64,000 nucleotides of DNA from Bacteroidales bacterium (lineage in GTDB: Bacteria; Bacteroidota; Bacteroidia; Bacteroidales; M50B96), in assembly GCA_021740905.1 (NCBI GenBank), contig JAIOYV010000011.1, positions 38,228 through 102,227 of the forward strand, read 5' to 3'. Positions 8,732 through 16,680 of this stretch are shown piece by piece. The position numbers and the translations under genes are program-made. The notes beneath the pieces are model-generated. The model saw only the letters and a program-made list of their open reading frames with translations. It did no database searches and was not told the DNA's origin. Position 1 is the first letter of the stretch; each line of letters begins with the position of its first letter.

Positions 8732-9920
8732 TGTCTTGTATTTCTTTTAATGATTTTTTTAATACTTCCACTGCCTTTTCCAAATCTTCGTAACTTATAT
8801 TTAAAGGGGGTACCAGGCGTAACACCCTATCGGCAGTAGCATTTGCCAGCACCCCATTTTCAAGCATTTTCTGTACTAAAGGTTTTGTCTCAAAATTAAA
8901 CTCTATGCCAATCATCAATCCTAAGCCCCGGATTTCTTTGATGTCTGGATTATTCATTGCTGAAATTTCAGCCTTTAGCCAATTGCCTTTTTCTTCAGCT
9001 TGTTGCAACAGGTTTTCAGTTTCAATAACTTCGATGGTTGCCAACGAAGCGGCGCACACCAATGGATTTCCCCCAAAGGTTGTTCCGTGATCCCCAAATT
9101 CAATGGCCGAACTTACTTTTTCATTCGAAAGAATGGCCCCGATTGGAACCCCTCCGCCTAATGCTTTGGCCAAAGTCATAATATCCGGTTCAACCTCAAA
9201 ATGTTCTTTGGCAAACATTTTCCCTGTTCGGCCAACACCACACTGAATTTCATCGAAAATCAACACGATATGTTGTTCATCACAAAAGGTTCTCAATGCT
9301 TTAAGAAAAGTTTTATTCGCGAAATTAACACCACCTTCCCCCTGGATAGGTTCAACAATAATGGCCGCTGTATTGTTGTCGGCAGTTTTTTTAATGGCTT
9401 CCATATCATTAAAAGGCACCTGGAAAAATCCCTGCGGAATAGGTTCAAATCCTTTTTGATAGGCTTTTTTACCTGTTGCAATAGTGGCCAATGTACGTCC
9501 GTGAAAGGAGTTTTCAAAAGAAATGATATTTCCACCGCGTCCAACACTGTGCGCATATTTACGTGCTATTTTAATGGCGCCCTCAACAGATTCCGCACCG
9601 CTATTCGCAAAAAACACCCGATCTAAACCGGATAATTCCACCAGCTTTATAGAAAGCATCACCTGTGGTCTGCTCAAATAAAAGTTTGAAATATGAATCA
9701 GTTTGGCTGCCTGATCCTGGATGGCTTTTACCACTTTTGGATGACTGTGGCCAACGCTATTTACAGCGATGCCGCCCAACATATCTATGAATTCGTTGCC
9801 TTCCACATCCCAAATATGGGAGCCATTTCCATGGTCAAATGTTAAAGGGTGGCGTTTGAAAGTTTGTAAATAATACTTCTTATCGAGATCGTTGTATGTA
9901 CTGTTCAATTTATGTGTCAT
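8724..9920 (-). CDS. argD: Acetylornithine aminotransferase
   Basis: A class III PLP aminotransferase that makes N-acetylornithine from the semialdehyde and glutamate. The open frame extends upstream to 10061 inside argB, but the start chosen is the ATG at 9920. It lies 16 bp after the argB stop and gives the usual ~398 residues beginning M-T-H-K. The PLP lysine is K252 in T-L-A-K-A-L-G-G-G, the F-D-E-I-Q motif is near 222, and N-S-G-A-E is near 106. The 3' end overlaps argC by 8 bp. Confidence 0.95.
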   Translation of the reverse strand: MTHKLNSTYNDLDKKYYLQTFKRHPLTFDHGNGSHIWDVEGNEFIDMLGGIAVNSVGHSHPKVVKAIQDQAAKLIHISNFYLSRPQVMLSIKLVELSGLDRVFFANSGAESVEGAIKIARKYAHSVGRGGNIISFENSFHGRTLATIATGKKAYQKGFEPIPQGFFQVPFNDMEAIKKTADNNTAAIIVEPIQGEGGVNFANKTFLKALRTFCDEQHIVLIFDEIQCGVGRTGKMFAKEHFEVEPDIMTLAKALGGGVPIGAILSNEKVSSAIEFGDHGTTFGGNPLVCAASLATIEVIETENLLQQAEEKGNWLKAEISAMNNPDIKEIRGLGLMIGIEFNFETKPLVQKMLENGVLANATADRVLRLVPPLNISYEDLEKAVEVLKKSLKEIQDND

Positions 9921-9936
9921 TGTTTGTATTTTTAAA

Positions 9937-10758
9937 TTATGCGCTGATTGCTGTTCCAACTTCTTTCTTTTCAAAAAGGCTTGCAATCTGCTCTGGGACT
10001 GTCCCATTGATGATTCGTGCCAGTTTGGCTCCTTTTTCCAAGGCAATTTCACACGAATCAATTTTGGGGATCATCCCGCCCTGGATACATTTTATTTCTT
10101 TTAGATGATTTATTTCCGCTACTTTAAGTTCATGGATAAGGGAAGCCGGATTGTCTTTATCAAGTCTTAACCCGTCAACATCAGTTAAAATAATGTATTG
10201 TTCTGCACTAAGAGCACCAGCAATATGACCGGCAAACAAATCCCCGTTAATATTATAATCAATCCCCTTTTTATCGGAAGCAATACAAGTGATTACCGGA
10301 ATGAAATCATTTTCCAATAGCAATTCGATTAAGGAAGCGTCAACGTTTTCCACGTCACCAACCTGCCCCAAATCGACCAGTTCTGTCTTACCGTTTTTTG
10401 TATGCTGATGCAAACGCTTTTTTGCTGTTACTGTATGTCCGTCTTTGCCTGATAAACCAACCGCTTTATGTCCCATGGCATTGATTATGGAAATTAAGCT
10501 GCCATTCACTTTTCCTTTAAGTGCCATTTCTACATATTCCATGGCCTCTGGTGTAGTTTTTCGCTGGCCGTCGATAAACTCAGAATCTATATTCACTTTT
10601 TCCAAAGTTTGCTTGATAAAAGGACCTCCTCCATGAACAATCACAACCTGGTATCCTTTATCTTTCAAAGAGCAAATATTTTCTACTATCTTCGATTTAA
10701 GATTTTGATTCGTCATGGCATTGCCACCATATTTGAATACTATTATGTTTTCTTTCAT
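9937..10758 (-). CDS. argB: Acetylglutamate kinase
   Basis: ArgB phosphorylates N-acetylglutamate with ATP, the second step and usual control point of arginine synthesis. 273 residues, amino-acid kinase fold: K-Y-G-G-N-A-M near residue 9, the glycine loop V-H-G-G-G-P-F near 42, G-Q-R-K-T-T-P-E near 64, and the C-terminal G-G-M-I-P-K-I near 227. It is the first gene of the operon. No N-terminal extension of the kind associated with arginine-inhibited hexameric kinases is seen, so feedback control cannot be predicted. No Arg-repressor box was recognised. Confidence 0.95.
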   Translation of the reverse strand: MKENIIVFKYGGNAMTNQNLKSKIVENICSLKDKGYQVVIVHGGGPFIKQTLEKVNIDSEFIDGQRKTTPEAMEYVEMALKGKVNGSLISIINAMGHKAVGLSGKDGHTVTAKKRLHQHTKNGKTELVDLGQVGDVENVDASLIELLLENDFIPVITCIASDKKGIDYNINGDLFAGHIAGALSAEQYIILTDVDGLRLDKDNPASLIHELKVAEINHLKEIKCIQGGMIPKIDSCEIALEKGAKLARIINGTVPEQIASLFEKKEVGTAISA

Positions 10759-10768
10759 TCTTCGTTTT

Positions 10769-10786
10769 AGGGCTTAAAAAAGCCCT
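10769..10786. promoter_or_regulatory. Hairpin just upstream of argB
   Basis: AGGGCT and AGCCCT pair perfectly around TAAAAA, 11 bp before the argB ATG on the minus strand. No T run follows it, so it is more likely a leader structure near the ribosome site than a terminator. Confidence 0.4.
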
Positions 10787-10792
10787 GATTAT

Positions 10793-10894
10793 TTATATTT
10801 CTAATTCATCTTGCTTTCCAATCAAGACAACATTGTCTCCCACTTTCGGTTCATATATTTTTGCACATTCTACTATTATCACATTCTTTAGTGC
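10793..10894 (-). other. Small protein-like open frame in the arg leader
   Basis: A 33-codon stretch between stops, with a possible GTG start at 10880-10882. Its composition is protein-like and includes K-V-G-D-N-V-V-L-I-G-K-Q, which resembles the C-terminal region of alanine racemases. It could be a decayed gene end or a short leader peptide. It contains no arginine codons, which argues against classical attenuation by arginine. Low confidence. Confidence 0.25.
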
Positions 10895-10953
10895 CTAAAA
10901 ATAGCCACAACTACAATCTGGTTATCAACAACATAAACTCTGGCTGTAATGGG
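10888..10953 (-). pseudogene. Possible remnant of a ParE/RelE-like toxin C-terminus
   Basis: Read leftward, the frame gives I-T-A-R-V-Y-V-V-D-N-Q-I-V-V-V-A-I-F-R-H then stop. The pattern of a strand, an acidic turn, V-V-V-A-I and F-R-H resembles the last strand of RelE/ParE-family toxins. The upstream part is in another frame. It is only a short match by eye. Confidence 0.25.
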
Positions 10954-11033
10954 AAATCACCCAAGTATTTGGAAATATTTTTGATATTCAATTGGTTAGA
11001 GTCGAAAACCAAAATTATATCTTATTATAAATG

Positions 11034-11064
11034 CAAAGGTAATCAGATAGTTGGGATTTTCAAT
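11034..11064 (-). promoter_or_regulatory. Candidate promoter of the argBDCJ operon
   Basis: On the minus strand ATTG (11061-11064) and TACCTTTG (11034-11041) are 19 bp apart, close to the Bacteroidota consensus. It would give a leader of about 270 nt before argB. Confidence 0.4.
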
Positions 11065-11135
11065 AAAAAAACTGGATGACACCTTGTCGCTGTAAAATTC
11101 CGGGCCTATTTTATCTATGAACAGCGCCCTCTACC

Positions 11136-11184
11136 CACATGAAAGGATTTCCCGAAATTCGGGACAAGCTGTGAGGTAGCCGGG
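11136..11184 (+). repeat. Direct repeat flanking the arg operon, right copy
   Basis: Second copy of the element at 6325-6371, same orientation, with the core CCGAAATTCGGGACAA and a following GCTGTGAGGTAGCC. Confidence 0.65.
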
Positions 11185-11200
11185 TCTAACTTAGAACAAT

Positions 11201-11218
11201 TTTAACTACTTAGTTAAA
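11201..11218. promoter_or_regulatory. Candidate operator of the efflux operon
   Basis: TTTAACTA (11201-11208) and TAGTTAAA (11211-11218) form a perfect inverted repeat with a 2-bp spacer, the usual geometry for a TetR-family dimer. It lies just upstream of the promoter; a partial copy (GTTAAACTA) occurs at about 11279-11287, just before the TetR gene. Confidence 0.5.
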
Positions 11219-11234
11219 CTTTTTACTTAAAACC

Positions 11235-11265
11235 TTTGGTAAATAAAAAAACTGCCATATATTTG
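11235..11265 (+). promoter_or_regulatory. Promoter of the TetR-led efflux operon
   Basis: TTTG at 11235-11238 and TATATTTG at 11258-11265 are separated by 19 bp, an exact match to the Bacteroidota pattern. The predicted start lies ~30 nt before the ATG at 11302. Confidence 0.7.
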
Positions 11266-11301
11266 CACTGACCAGATGGTTAAACTATTTGCTTTAATAA
11301 T

Positions 11302-11913
11302 ATGGATAATACAGAAACAAAAATCATTGATGCCGCCCGTAGGGTATTCGTTGCCAAAGGACTCGATGGAGCACGGATGCAGGAAATAGCCGACGAAGCG
11401 GGCATAAACAAAGCCCTTTTGCATTACTACTTTAGGTCGAAACAAAAACTGTTCGATGCCATTTTCGAGGAGGCCTTTCAGCAATTCATCCCTACAATGG
11501 GTGCTACAATAGCCTCGGGGAAAAACCCACAAGAGATTATCACTATATTTATTGATGCCTACTTTAGGGTACTGGAACAAAATCCCTTTCTGCCTCAATT
11601 CGTAATTGGTGAATTAAACCGCGACCCATCGCGCCTGGCCACCTTTATGGCCGAAAAAATTGGACTTACCTCATTGGTCGATAAAGCTATGTCTCTCTTT
11701 CAAAACGAGGGCTTCAACCTGAAAAACCCACAACAATTCATGATCTCCTTGATAAGTATGATAATATTTCCTTTTGTGGCGAAGCCTATATTACATCACA
11801 TAATCTTTAAAGGAGACCAGCTTTTGGTCGATCAATTTTTTGCTGAAAGAAAGAGCTATGTGACCACCTCTGCTCTCCAGCTTTTAGCATCTTCTTTGAA
11901 CGAAAACAATTAA
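11302..11913 (+). CDS. TetR-family repressor of the efflux operon
   Basis: 203 residues. The N-terminal helix-turn-helix is typical of TetR proteins: I-I-D-A-A-R-R-V-F (8-16), then the recognition unit with E-A-G-I-N-K-A-L-L-H-Y-Y-F (32-44). The remaining ~150 residues are the helical ligand/dimer domain, which is not conserved between members. It is the first gene of the operon, 4 bp before the TolC-like gene, and a perfect 18-bp inverted repeat precedes its promoter, so autorepression of the pump genes is the likely role. The arrangement parallels cecR-ybhGFSR of enterobacteria. The inducer is unknown. Confidence 0.88.
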   Translation: MDNTETKIIDAARRVFVAKGLDGARMQEIADEAGINKALLHYYFRSKQKLFDAIFEEAFQQFIPTMGATIASGKNPQEIITIFIDAYFRVLEQNPFLPQFVIGELNRDPSRLATFMAEKIGLTSLVDKAMSLFQNEGFNLKNPQQFMISLISMIIFPFVAKPILHHIIFKGDQLLVDQFFAERKSYVTTSALQLLASSLNENN

Positions 11914-11917
11914 CACT

Positions 11918-13207
11918 ATGAGAACAAAACTTTCAATAATCCTGATTCTTTTTCTTAGCTATGGAGCTAATGCCCAGGAAAAAATCGAATTGTTTGACCT
12001 CTTTTCCCAAGCCAAACAAAACCATCCCTTAAAAAAACAGGCCGATTTGTACCAAAAGCAATCGGGCTTAAACCAGCAGGCATTGAAGAAAAACTACTAT
12101 CCTCAACTAAACCTGAACGGGCAAATGAGCTACCAGTCGGACGTAACAGAAATCAACATCCCGGTGCCTGGCATTGCCCTGCCAGAAATTGCAAAAGATC
12201 AATACAAATTGAACCTCGATGCCAGCCAATTGATTTATGATGGGGGCATCAACCAATCGCAGCAAAAACTGGAGGAGCTGAAAAGCCTGGCCATGAAAAC
12301 AGGCGTGGACGTGGAACTGTATAAAGTATACGACCAGGTTAGTAATATGTACTTTGGGATATTGCTGATAGATGAAAATCAAAAAGCCATCGATGAAAGC
12401 CTGAAAGAACTGAACAAACGAATTGAAGTGGCCGAAGCAGCTGTACAAAACGGGGTGATCACACGCAACAATCTCGATAAACTAAAGGCCAGCAAACTCC
12501 AACTGGATGCCAAACAAATCGAACTAAAATACAAGCGTACCGGTTTGCTGAAAAGCCTTTCGCAGCTTACAGGGCAGGAATATTCAACAGAAATAAGGCT
12601 GGATTATCCCAAAGAAAACAAAACCCTGCCAACAGGATTTGCCCGGCCCGAACATCAGTTGTTCGCAAACCAGCAAGCATTGAACCGGGAGCAAATCGAC
12701 CTGCAACAAAAGACCCGACTCCCAAAAGCGTATGCCTTTGGCCAGGCAGGATATGGCCGGCCCGGTTACAATATGTTCACCGAAGATTTTGACGACTACT
12801 ATATGATTGGCCTGAAACTAAGCTGGAACATTTACGACTGGGGTCAAACCCGCGACAGAAAAGATGCACTGGCCATCGAGCAGGATATCATCAACAATAA
12901 AAAAGAGGCTTTCGATTTGAACCTGAAAATTGTCCAAGGAAACTATTTGACCGAACTCGAAAAGCTGGATGCCCTGATGCTGAACGAAGCCCAGATTGTA
13001 CAGATGCAGCAGGAAATCCTGGAACGGACTTCTGCCGAATTGGACAATGGGACAATCACATCGGTGGATTACCTCAGCGATCTCAACAACTTTGCCCAGT
13101 CCAACATCCGCCTCAACACCCTGATGGTCCAGAAGCTGCAAACTCAGGTGAGTTTATTGATCCTTAGTGGAGAAATTGAACAGTCGGCAGAATACAGTCG
13201 GCAGTAA
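11918..13207 (+). CDS. TolC-family outer-membrane efflux protein
   Basis: 429 residues with a signal peptide (M-R-T-K, hydrophobic core, cleavage near A-N-A-Q). The body has the two repeated long-helix/beta-strand halves of TolC channels, with many Q-, L- and K-rich helices and the Y-D-G-G-I-N-Q-S type turn after the first strand pair (about residue 107) mirrored by W-N-I-Y-D-W-G-Q-T near 304. It provides the outer-membrane exit duct for the pump encoded downstream. It starts 4 bp after the TetR stop. Confidence 0.9.
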   Translation: MRTKLSIILILFLSYGANAQEKIELFDLFSQAKQNHPLKKQADLYQKQSGLNQQALKKNYYPQLNLNGQMSYQSDVTEINIPVPGIALPEIAKDQYKLNLDASQLIYDGGINQSQQKLEELKSLAMKTGVDVELYKVYDQVSNMYFGILLIDENQKAIDESLKELNKRIEVAEAAVQNGVITRNNLDKLKASKLQLDAKQIELKYKRTGLLKSLSQLTGQEYSTEIRLDYPKENKTLPTGFARPEHQLFANQQALNREQIDLQQKTRLPKAYAFGQAGYGRPGYNMFTEDFDDYYMIGLKLSWNIYDWGQTRDRKDALAIEQDIINNKKEAFDLNLKIVQGNYLTELEKLDALMLNEAQIVQMQQEILERTSAELDNGTITSVDYLSDLNNFAQSNIRLNTLMVQKLQTQVSLLILSGEIEQSAEYSRQ

Positions 13208-13216
13208 GCAAGAAAA

Positions 13217-13297
13217 GCCCCAAAGGGGCGTAATCATTAGCACAGGGTGAAGCCCTGTGAATATAGGACATAATGAAAGACAAGCCCCAACGGGGTG
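13217..13297. repeat. Palindromic GCCCC..GGGGC element A in the efflux operon
   Basis: GCCCCAAAGGGGC (13217-13229), the linker TAATCATTAG, the hairpin CACAGGG..CCCTGTG (13241-13259), and another GCCCC..GGGG stem at 13284-13296. The same unit recurs at 15391, 16384 and 16518. It sits in the 128-bp gap between the TolC and HlyD genes. Confidence 0.8.
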
Positions 13298-13335
13298 AAA
13301 TCAAAAAAGATAAAATAAACGTAACTAAATAAAAC

Positions 13336-14220
13336 ATGAACACACGAATATTTCTAATTGCAATCATTGCCCTCATAGCTACATTTTGCAACTCCGACAA
13401 CAACCAATCGGTGGCCTATGGTAATTTCGAATCCGACGAACTCTATGTCTCAGCCAAAGGTAACGGCGAATTGCTCGGTTTCCAAATTGAAAAGGGACAA
13501 GAATTAGTGGCTGGGCAGATAGTGGGCTATATCGACACCACCACCTTAAATCTACAGGTAGATCAATTGCAAGCAAAGCAGTCGGCCATTCCAATTGCTT
13601 TGGAGGAACTGAACTCACAGCTAAAATTACTCAACTTGAAAAAGGAAAACCTGCAGATCAATTTCAACCGGATATCTGAATTGTTGAAAAAAGAGGCTGC
13701 CACCCAACAGCAGTTCGACAACATGAAAACCGAACTGGAAGTGGCCGAACAACAGATTGCCCAAATAAGTGTAAAACGAAAAAGCATCCTGCATGAATCC
13801 AAAGTCCTGGATAAACAAATCGACCTGATCCGCCACCAGATTTCGGAATCGAAAATTATCAACCCAATAAAGGGGGTAGTCCTCGACAAATTTATCGAAG
13901 AGCACGAACTCTGTGGCATGGGCAAGCCTATTTACAAAATTGCGAACCTCGACCAGATTAACTTGAAAGCTTATGTGAGTGCCCGACAATTGGCTGGGAT
14001 TACAATAGGACAGCAAGTAAAAGTCGCCATTGATGGCCCTGATGAAGGACTGATTTTTTACGATGGCACAATCTCATGGATTTCGCCGGAAGCCGAGTTT
14101 ACCCCCAAAGTAATCCAAACCCCTGAAGAACGACTCAACCTGGTGTATGCCATAAAAGTGAAGGTTGAAAACGATGGAAAGATTAAAATTGGGATGCCGG
14201 GGGAAGTGCACTTTAATTAG
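13336..14220 (+). CDS. HlyD-family periplasmic adaptor
   Basis: 294 residues. An N-terminal hydrophobic segment (residues ~4-18, ending in T-F-C-N, not a good lipobox) anchors it to the inner membrane. A half lipoyl motif follows (about residues 35-65, G-Q-E-L-V-A-G-Q-I-V-G-Y-I-D), then a long alpha-helical coiled-coil hairpin (70-170), the second lipoyl half with I-I-N-P-I-K-G-V-V-L-D near 178, and a beta-barrel domain. It would link the ABC pump to the TolC protein, like YbhG. On the short side for the family but complete. Confidence 0.88.
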   Translation: MNTRIFLIAIIALIATFCNSDNNQSVAYGNFESDELYVSAKGNGELLGFQIEKGQELVAGQIVGYIDTTTLNLQVDQLQAKQSAIPIALEELNSQLKLLNLKKENLQINFNRISELLKKEAATQQQFDNMKTELEVAEQQIAQISVKRKSILHESKVLDKQIDLIRHQISESKIINPIKGVVLDKFIEEHELCGMGKPIYKIANLDQINLKAYVSARQLAGITIGQQVKVAIDGPDEGLIFYDGTISWISPEAEFTPKVIQTPEERLNLVYAIKVKVENDGKIKIGMPGEVHFN

Positions 14221-14336
14221 TATCGAGTAATTAGTATTAAGACATAAGACTCAAAAATAAAATGTAATTTCAATCTAACTACTCGATACTATGTACTTGA
14301 TACTTTGTACTTGATACTTCATACTAAATATTAAAA
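14219..14336. repeat. Inverted and tandem TACTTGATACTT-type repeats
   Basis: AGTATCGAGTA at 14219-14229 is mirrored by TACTCGATACT at 14280-14290. The mirrored part is followed by tandem units of the form TACTTGATACTTTG up to the next start codon. It fills the 116-bp gap between the adaptor and the first ATPase gene. Confidence 0.6.
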
Positions 14337-15260
14337 ATGAAAATAGCCCAAATACATAATCTCTCAAAATCCTACAGCGACACACAGGCTTTGAAGAATA
14401 TCTCGCTTGAAGTGGAACAAGGCGAACTGTTTGGTTTGATTGGCCCCGATGGAGCCGGAAAAACCACCCTGTTCCGGATCCTGGTAAGCCTATTATTGCC
14501 CGACAAGGGCGAGGTATTTCTCCTCGGAAAAGATGTAAAAAAGGACTTCAAAGAACTACGCCAGCACATTGGCTACATGCCCGGTCGGTTTTCTTTATAT
14601 GAAGATTTAACCGTTGAGGAAAACCTGTATTTTTACGCCACCGTATTTGGCACCACCATTCAGGAAAACTACCACCTGATAAAAGATATCTACCAACAAA
14701 TTGAAATGTTTAAAACCCGCCGGGCAGGGAAACTATCGGGAGGGATGAAACAAAAGCTGGCCCTGTGTTGCGCCCTCATCCACAACCCCGAAGTAATTGT
14801 TTTAGACGAACCCACCACAGGTGTTGATGCTGTTTCCCGGAAAGAGTTCTGGGACATGCTCAAATCCTTAAAAAAACAGGGGATCACCGTATTGGTTTCC
14901 ACACCCTACATGGACGAGGCTTCGATGTGCGACCGGGTGGCCTTGATTCAAAAGGGAGAATTGCTATCAGTAGCTCCACCTGCACAGATCGAGTCAGAAT
15001 TCGAGGGCGACTTATTCGAGATCAAAGCCGATAATCTTCATTCATTAAAAAACAAGCTGAACGAAAAATATGGAGAACACTCGGCCCACCTTTTCGGACA
15101 AAGCATCCATTTCTCAAATCCCAATCAGGAAATTTCAGAACAAGAACTTAGCGATTTGATAGAGCAGGAGGGTTTTCACCCTTCTTCAATTAAAAAGATA
15201 AAAGCTGGAATTGAGGACTGTTTTATGCACCTGATGACGGCGAAGAAAGGAATTGAGTAG
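14337..15260 (+). CDS. ABC transporter ATP-binding protein 1 (YbhF N-half type)
   Basis: 307 residues. Walker A is G-P-D-G-A-G-K-T-T (residues ~37-45), the signature L-S-G-G-M-K-Q-K near 134, Walker B V-I-V-L-D-E-P near 152, followed by T-G-V-D, and the H-loop position is replaced by S-T-P-Y-M-D. The ~80-residue C-terminal extension is typical of drug/sodium exporter ATPases. In YbhF two such domains are fused; here they are separate neighbouring genes. It powers the permease pair encoded by 16681-19177. Confidence 0.9.
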   Translation: MKIAQIHNLSKSYSDTQALKNISLEVEQGELFGLIGPDGAGKTTLFRILVSLLLPDKGEVFLLGKDVKKDFKELRQHIGYMPGRFSLYEDLTVEENLYFYATVFGTTIQENYHLIKDIYQQIEMFKTRRAGKLSGGMKQKLALCCALIHNPEVIVLDEPTTGVDAVSRKEFWDMLKSLKKQGITVLVSTPYMDEASMCDRVALIQKGELLSVAPPAQIESEFEGDLFEIKADNLHSLKNKLNEKYGEHSAHLFGQSIHFSNPNQEISEQELSDLIEQEGFHPSSIKKIKAGIEDCFMHLMTAKKGIE

Positions 15261-15356
15261 TTAGGAAAATTAGGGAATTAAGGAGATGGGAAATTAGGGA
15301 ATTATTGGACAACGAAAAAACCCGAAAGGAGTTGAATATCAATAACCCGGTATGGA

Positions 15357-15373
15357 ACTCGCCAAAGGCGAGT
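15357..15373. repeat. Short perfect hairpin
   Basis: ACTCGCC and GGCGAGT pair around AAA in the 292-bp gap between the two ATPase genes. Confidence 0.5.
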
Positions 15374-15390
15374 GGAATGTCGGAGAGAAA

Positions 15391-15440
15391 AGCCCCAAAG
15401 GGGTGTAATCATTAGCCCAGTCTGTAGCGAAGGGCTGGGA
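15391..15440. repeat. Palindromic GCCCC..GGGG element B in the efflux operon
   Basis: AGCCCCAAAGGGGTG followed by TAATCATTAGCCCAG and a partial CTGGG return arm. Same family and orientation as element A at 13217. Confidence 0.75.
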
Positions 15441-15552
15441 ATAGGAGGTGCCTATGAAATCGCCGGAGGTGACAGGTAATAAGATTGACAAAAGATTTTC
15501 CCGGCGAAACATGGAGAATAATGGTAGAAGGCGGTTAATACAAGTTATATAA

Positions 15553-16293
15553 ATGAAAGAACAAGACGATAAACAAATAATCATCCACGTCGACAACCTC
15601 GTAAAAAAATTCGGCGACTTCGAGGCCAACAAAGACCTATGCTTCGATGTGTACAAAGGCGAAATATTTGGCTTCCTCGGAGCCAATGGAGCCGGGAAAA
15701 CTACCGCCATCAAAATCCTCAGTGGCCTCTCTTCACCCACTTCGGGCATTGTTGAGGTGGCCGGTTTCGATGTATATAAAAATGCCGATGACATAAAACG
15801 CAACATCGGCTACATGAGCCAAAAATTTTCGCTTTACGAAGATTTGACCGTGAAGGAAAACATCCGCTTTTATGGAGGCATCTATGGAATGAGGGCGAAA
15901 CTAATTAAGGAACGCACCCACGAACTTCTTTCCCGATTAGAGATGACAGATTATGCTGATAAGTTGATCGCTGAAATCCCATTAGGCTGGAAACAGAAAC
16001 TGGCCTTTTCTGTGGCGGTATTACATCGGCCTAAAATCGTTTTCCTCGACGAACCGACTGGTGGCGTTGATCCTATTACCCGCCGCCAGTTTTGGGATTT
16101 GATCTACGAGGCCGTGGAAGATGGTATCACCGTTTTTGTCACCACACACTACATGGACGAGGCTGAGTATTGCCACCGGGTTTCCATTATGGTGGATGGA
16201 CGGATTGCTGCCCTCGACACACCGGATGGTTTGAAGCAACAATACGGGGCAGGAAGTATGAATGATGTGTTTTTGAAATTAGCACGTGCATGA
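15553..16293 (+). CDS. ABC transporter ATP-binding protein 2 (YbhF C-half type)
   Basis: 246 residues. Walker A is G-A-N-G-A-G-K-T-T (residues ~42-50) and Walker B I-V-F-L-D-E-P near 160, followed by T-G-G-V-D-P. The H-loop H-Y-M-D-E-A is intact. The signature is the variant P-L-G-W-K-Q-K in place of L-S-G-G-Q, a form common in the second ATPase domain of YbhF-like exporters. It probably pairs with the preceding ATPase as a heterodimer with one degenerate composite site. Confidence 0.9.
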   Translation: MKEQDDKQIIIHVDNLVKKFGDFEANKDLCFDVYKGEIFGFLGANGAGKTTAIKILSGLSSPTSGIVEVAGFDVYKNADDIKRNIGYMSQKFSLYEDLTVKENIRFYGGIYGMRAKLIKERTHELLSRLEMTDYADKLIAEIPLGWKQKLAFSVAVLHRPKIVFLDEPTGGVDPITRRQFWDLIYEAVEDGITVFVTTHYMDEAEYCHRVSIMVDGRIAALDTPDGLKQQYGAGSMNDVFLKLARA

Positions 16294-16383
16294 AATTGGA
16301 AAATAGAAATTTGAAATTTGGCAGGAAGGATTAAAATCAATCCAAATGATGAATAGTTGGAGTTTAAAATACAAAATTGATTT

Positions 16384-16471
16384 CGCCCCGTTGGGGCTAT
16401 GGAACCTCCTGTCAATCCCTTTACACAGGGCTTCACCCTGCGCTAATTATTTTCGCCCCGTTGGGGCTTTT
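16384..16471. repeat. Palindromic element C, inverted orientation
   Basis: Two CGCCCCGTTGGGGCT stems (16384-16398 and 16454-16468) enclose ACACAGGG..CCCTG. This is the reverse orientation of elements A, B and D. The 387-bp gap 16294-16680 holds only this and element D. Confidence 0.8.
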
Positions 16472-16517
16472 CGTCAAACAAAAACCAATTTGGAGTCTGG
16501 AATCATATTAAGTATTA

Positions 16518-16622
16518 GCCCCAAAGGGGTGTTATCATTAGCCCAGGGTGTATTTTTCGGCGAAGTCGAAAATAGCCCTGGGATATCAATCGGCCTAAAT
16601 AATATTAGCCCCATCGGGGCGA
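16518..16622. repeat. Palindromic element D in the efflux operon
   Basis: GCCCCAAAGGGG (16518-16529), TTATCATTAGCCCAGGG with return arm CCCTGGG (about 16576-16582), and a closing GCCCCATCGGGGC (16609-16621). Confidence 0.8.
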
Positions 16623-16680
16623 AATCAATTAAATTCGTCACAGGGACTATGATCCCACCCACTAAATCAATTTAATAAAG

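Noticed and set aside
10769..10786. Hairpin before argB as an attenuator terminator
   Set aside because: It has no following T run and lies too close to the start codon to act as a standard terminator.
10861..11079. 72-codon plus-strand frame in the arg leader
   Set aside because: AT-rich with no ribosome site or recognisable features; the minus strand carries the more protein-like fragments.
13217..16622. Regularly recurring palindromes that might be read as a CRISPR array
   Set aside because: The units are kilobases apart in operon gaps, vary in orientation, have no unique spacers of constant length and no cas genes are near.
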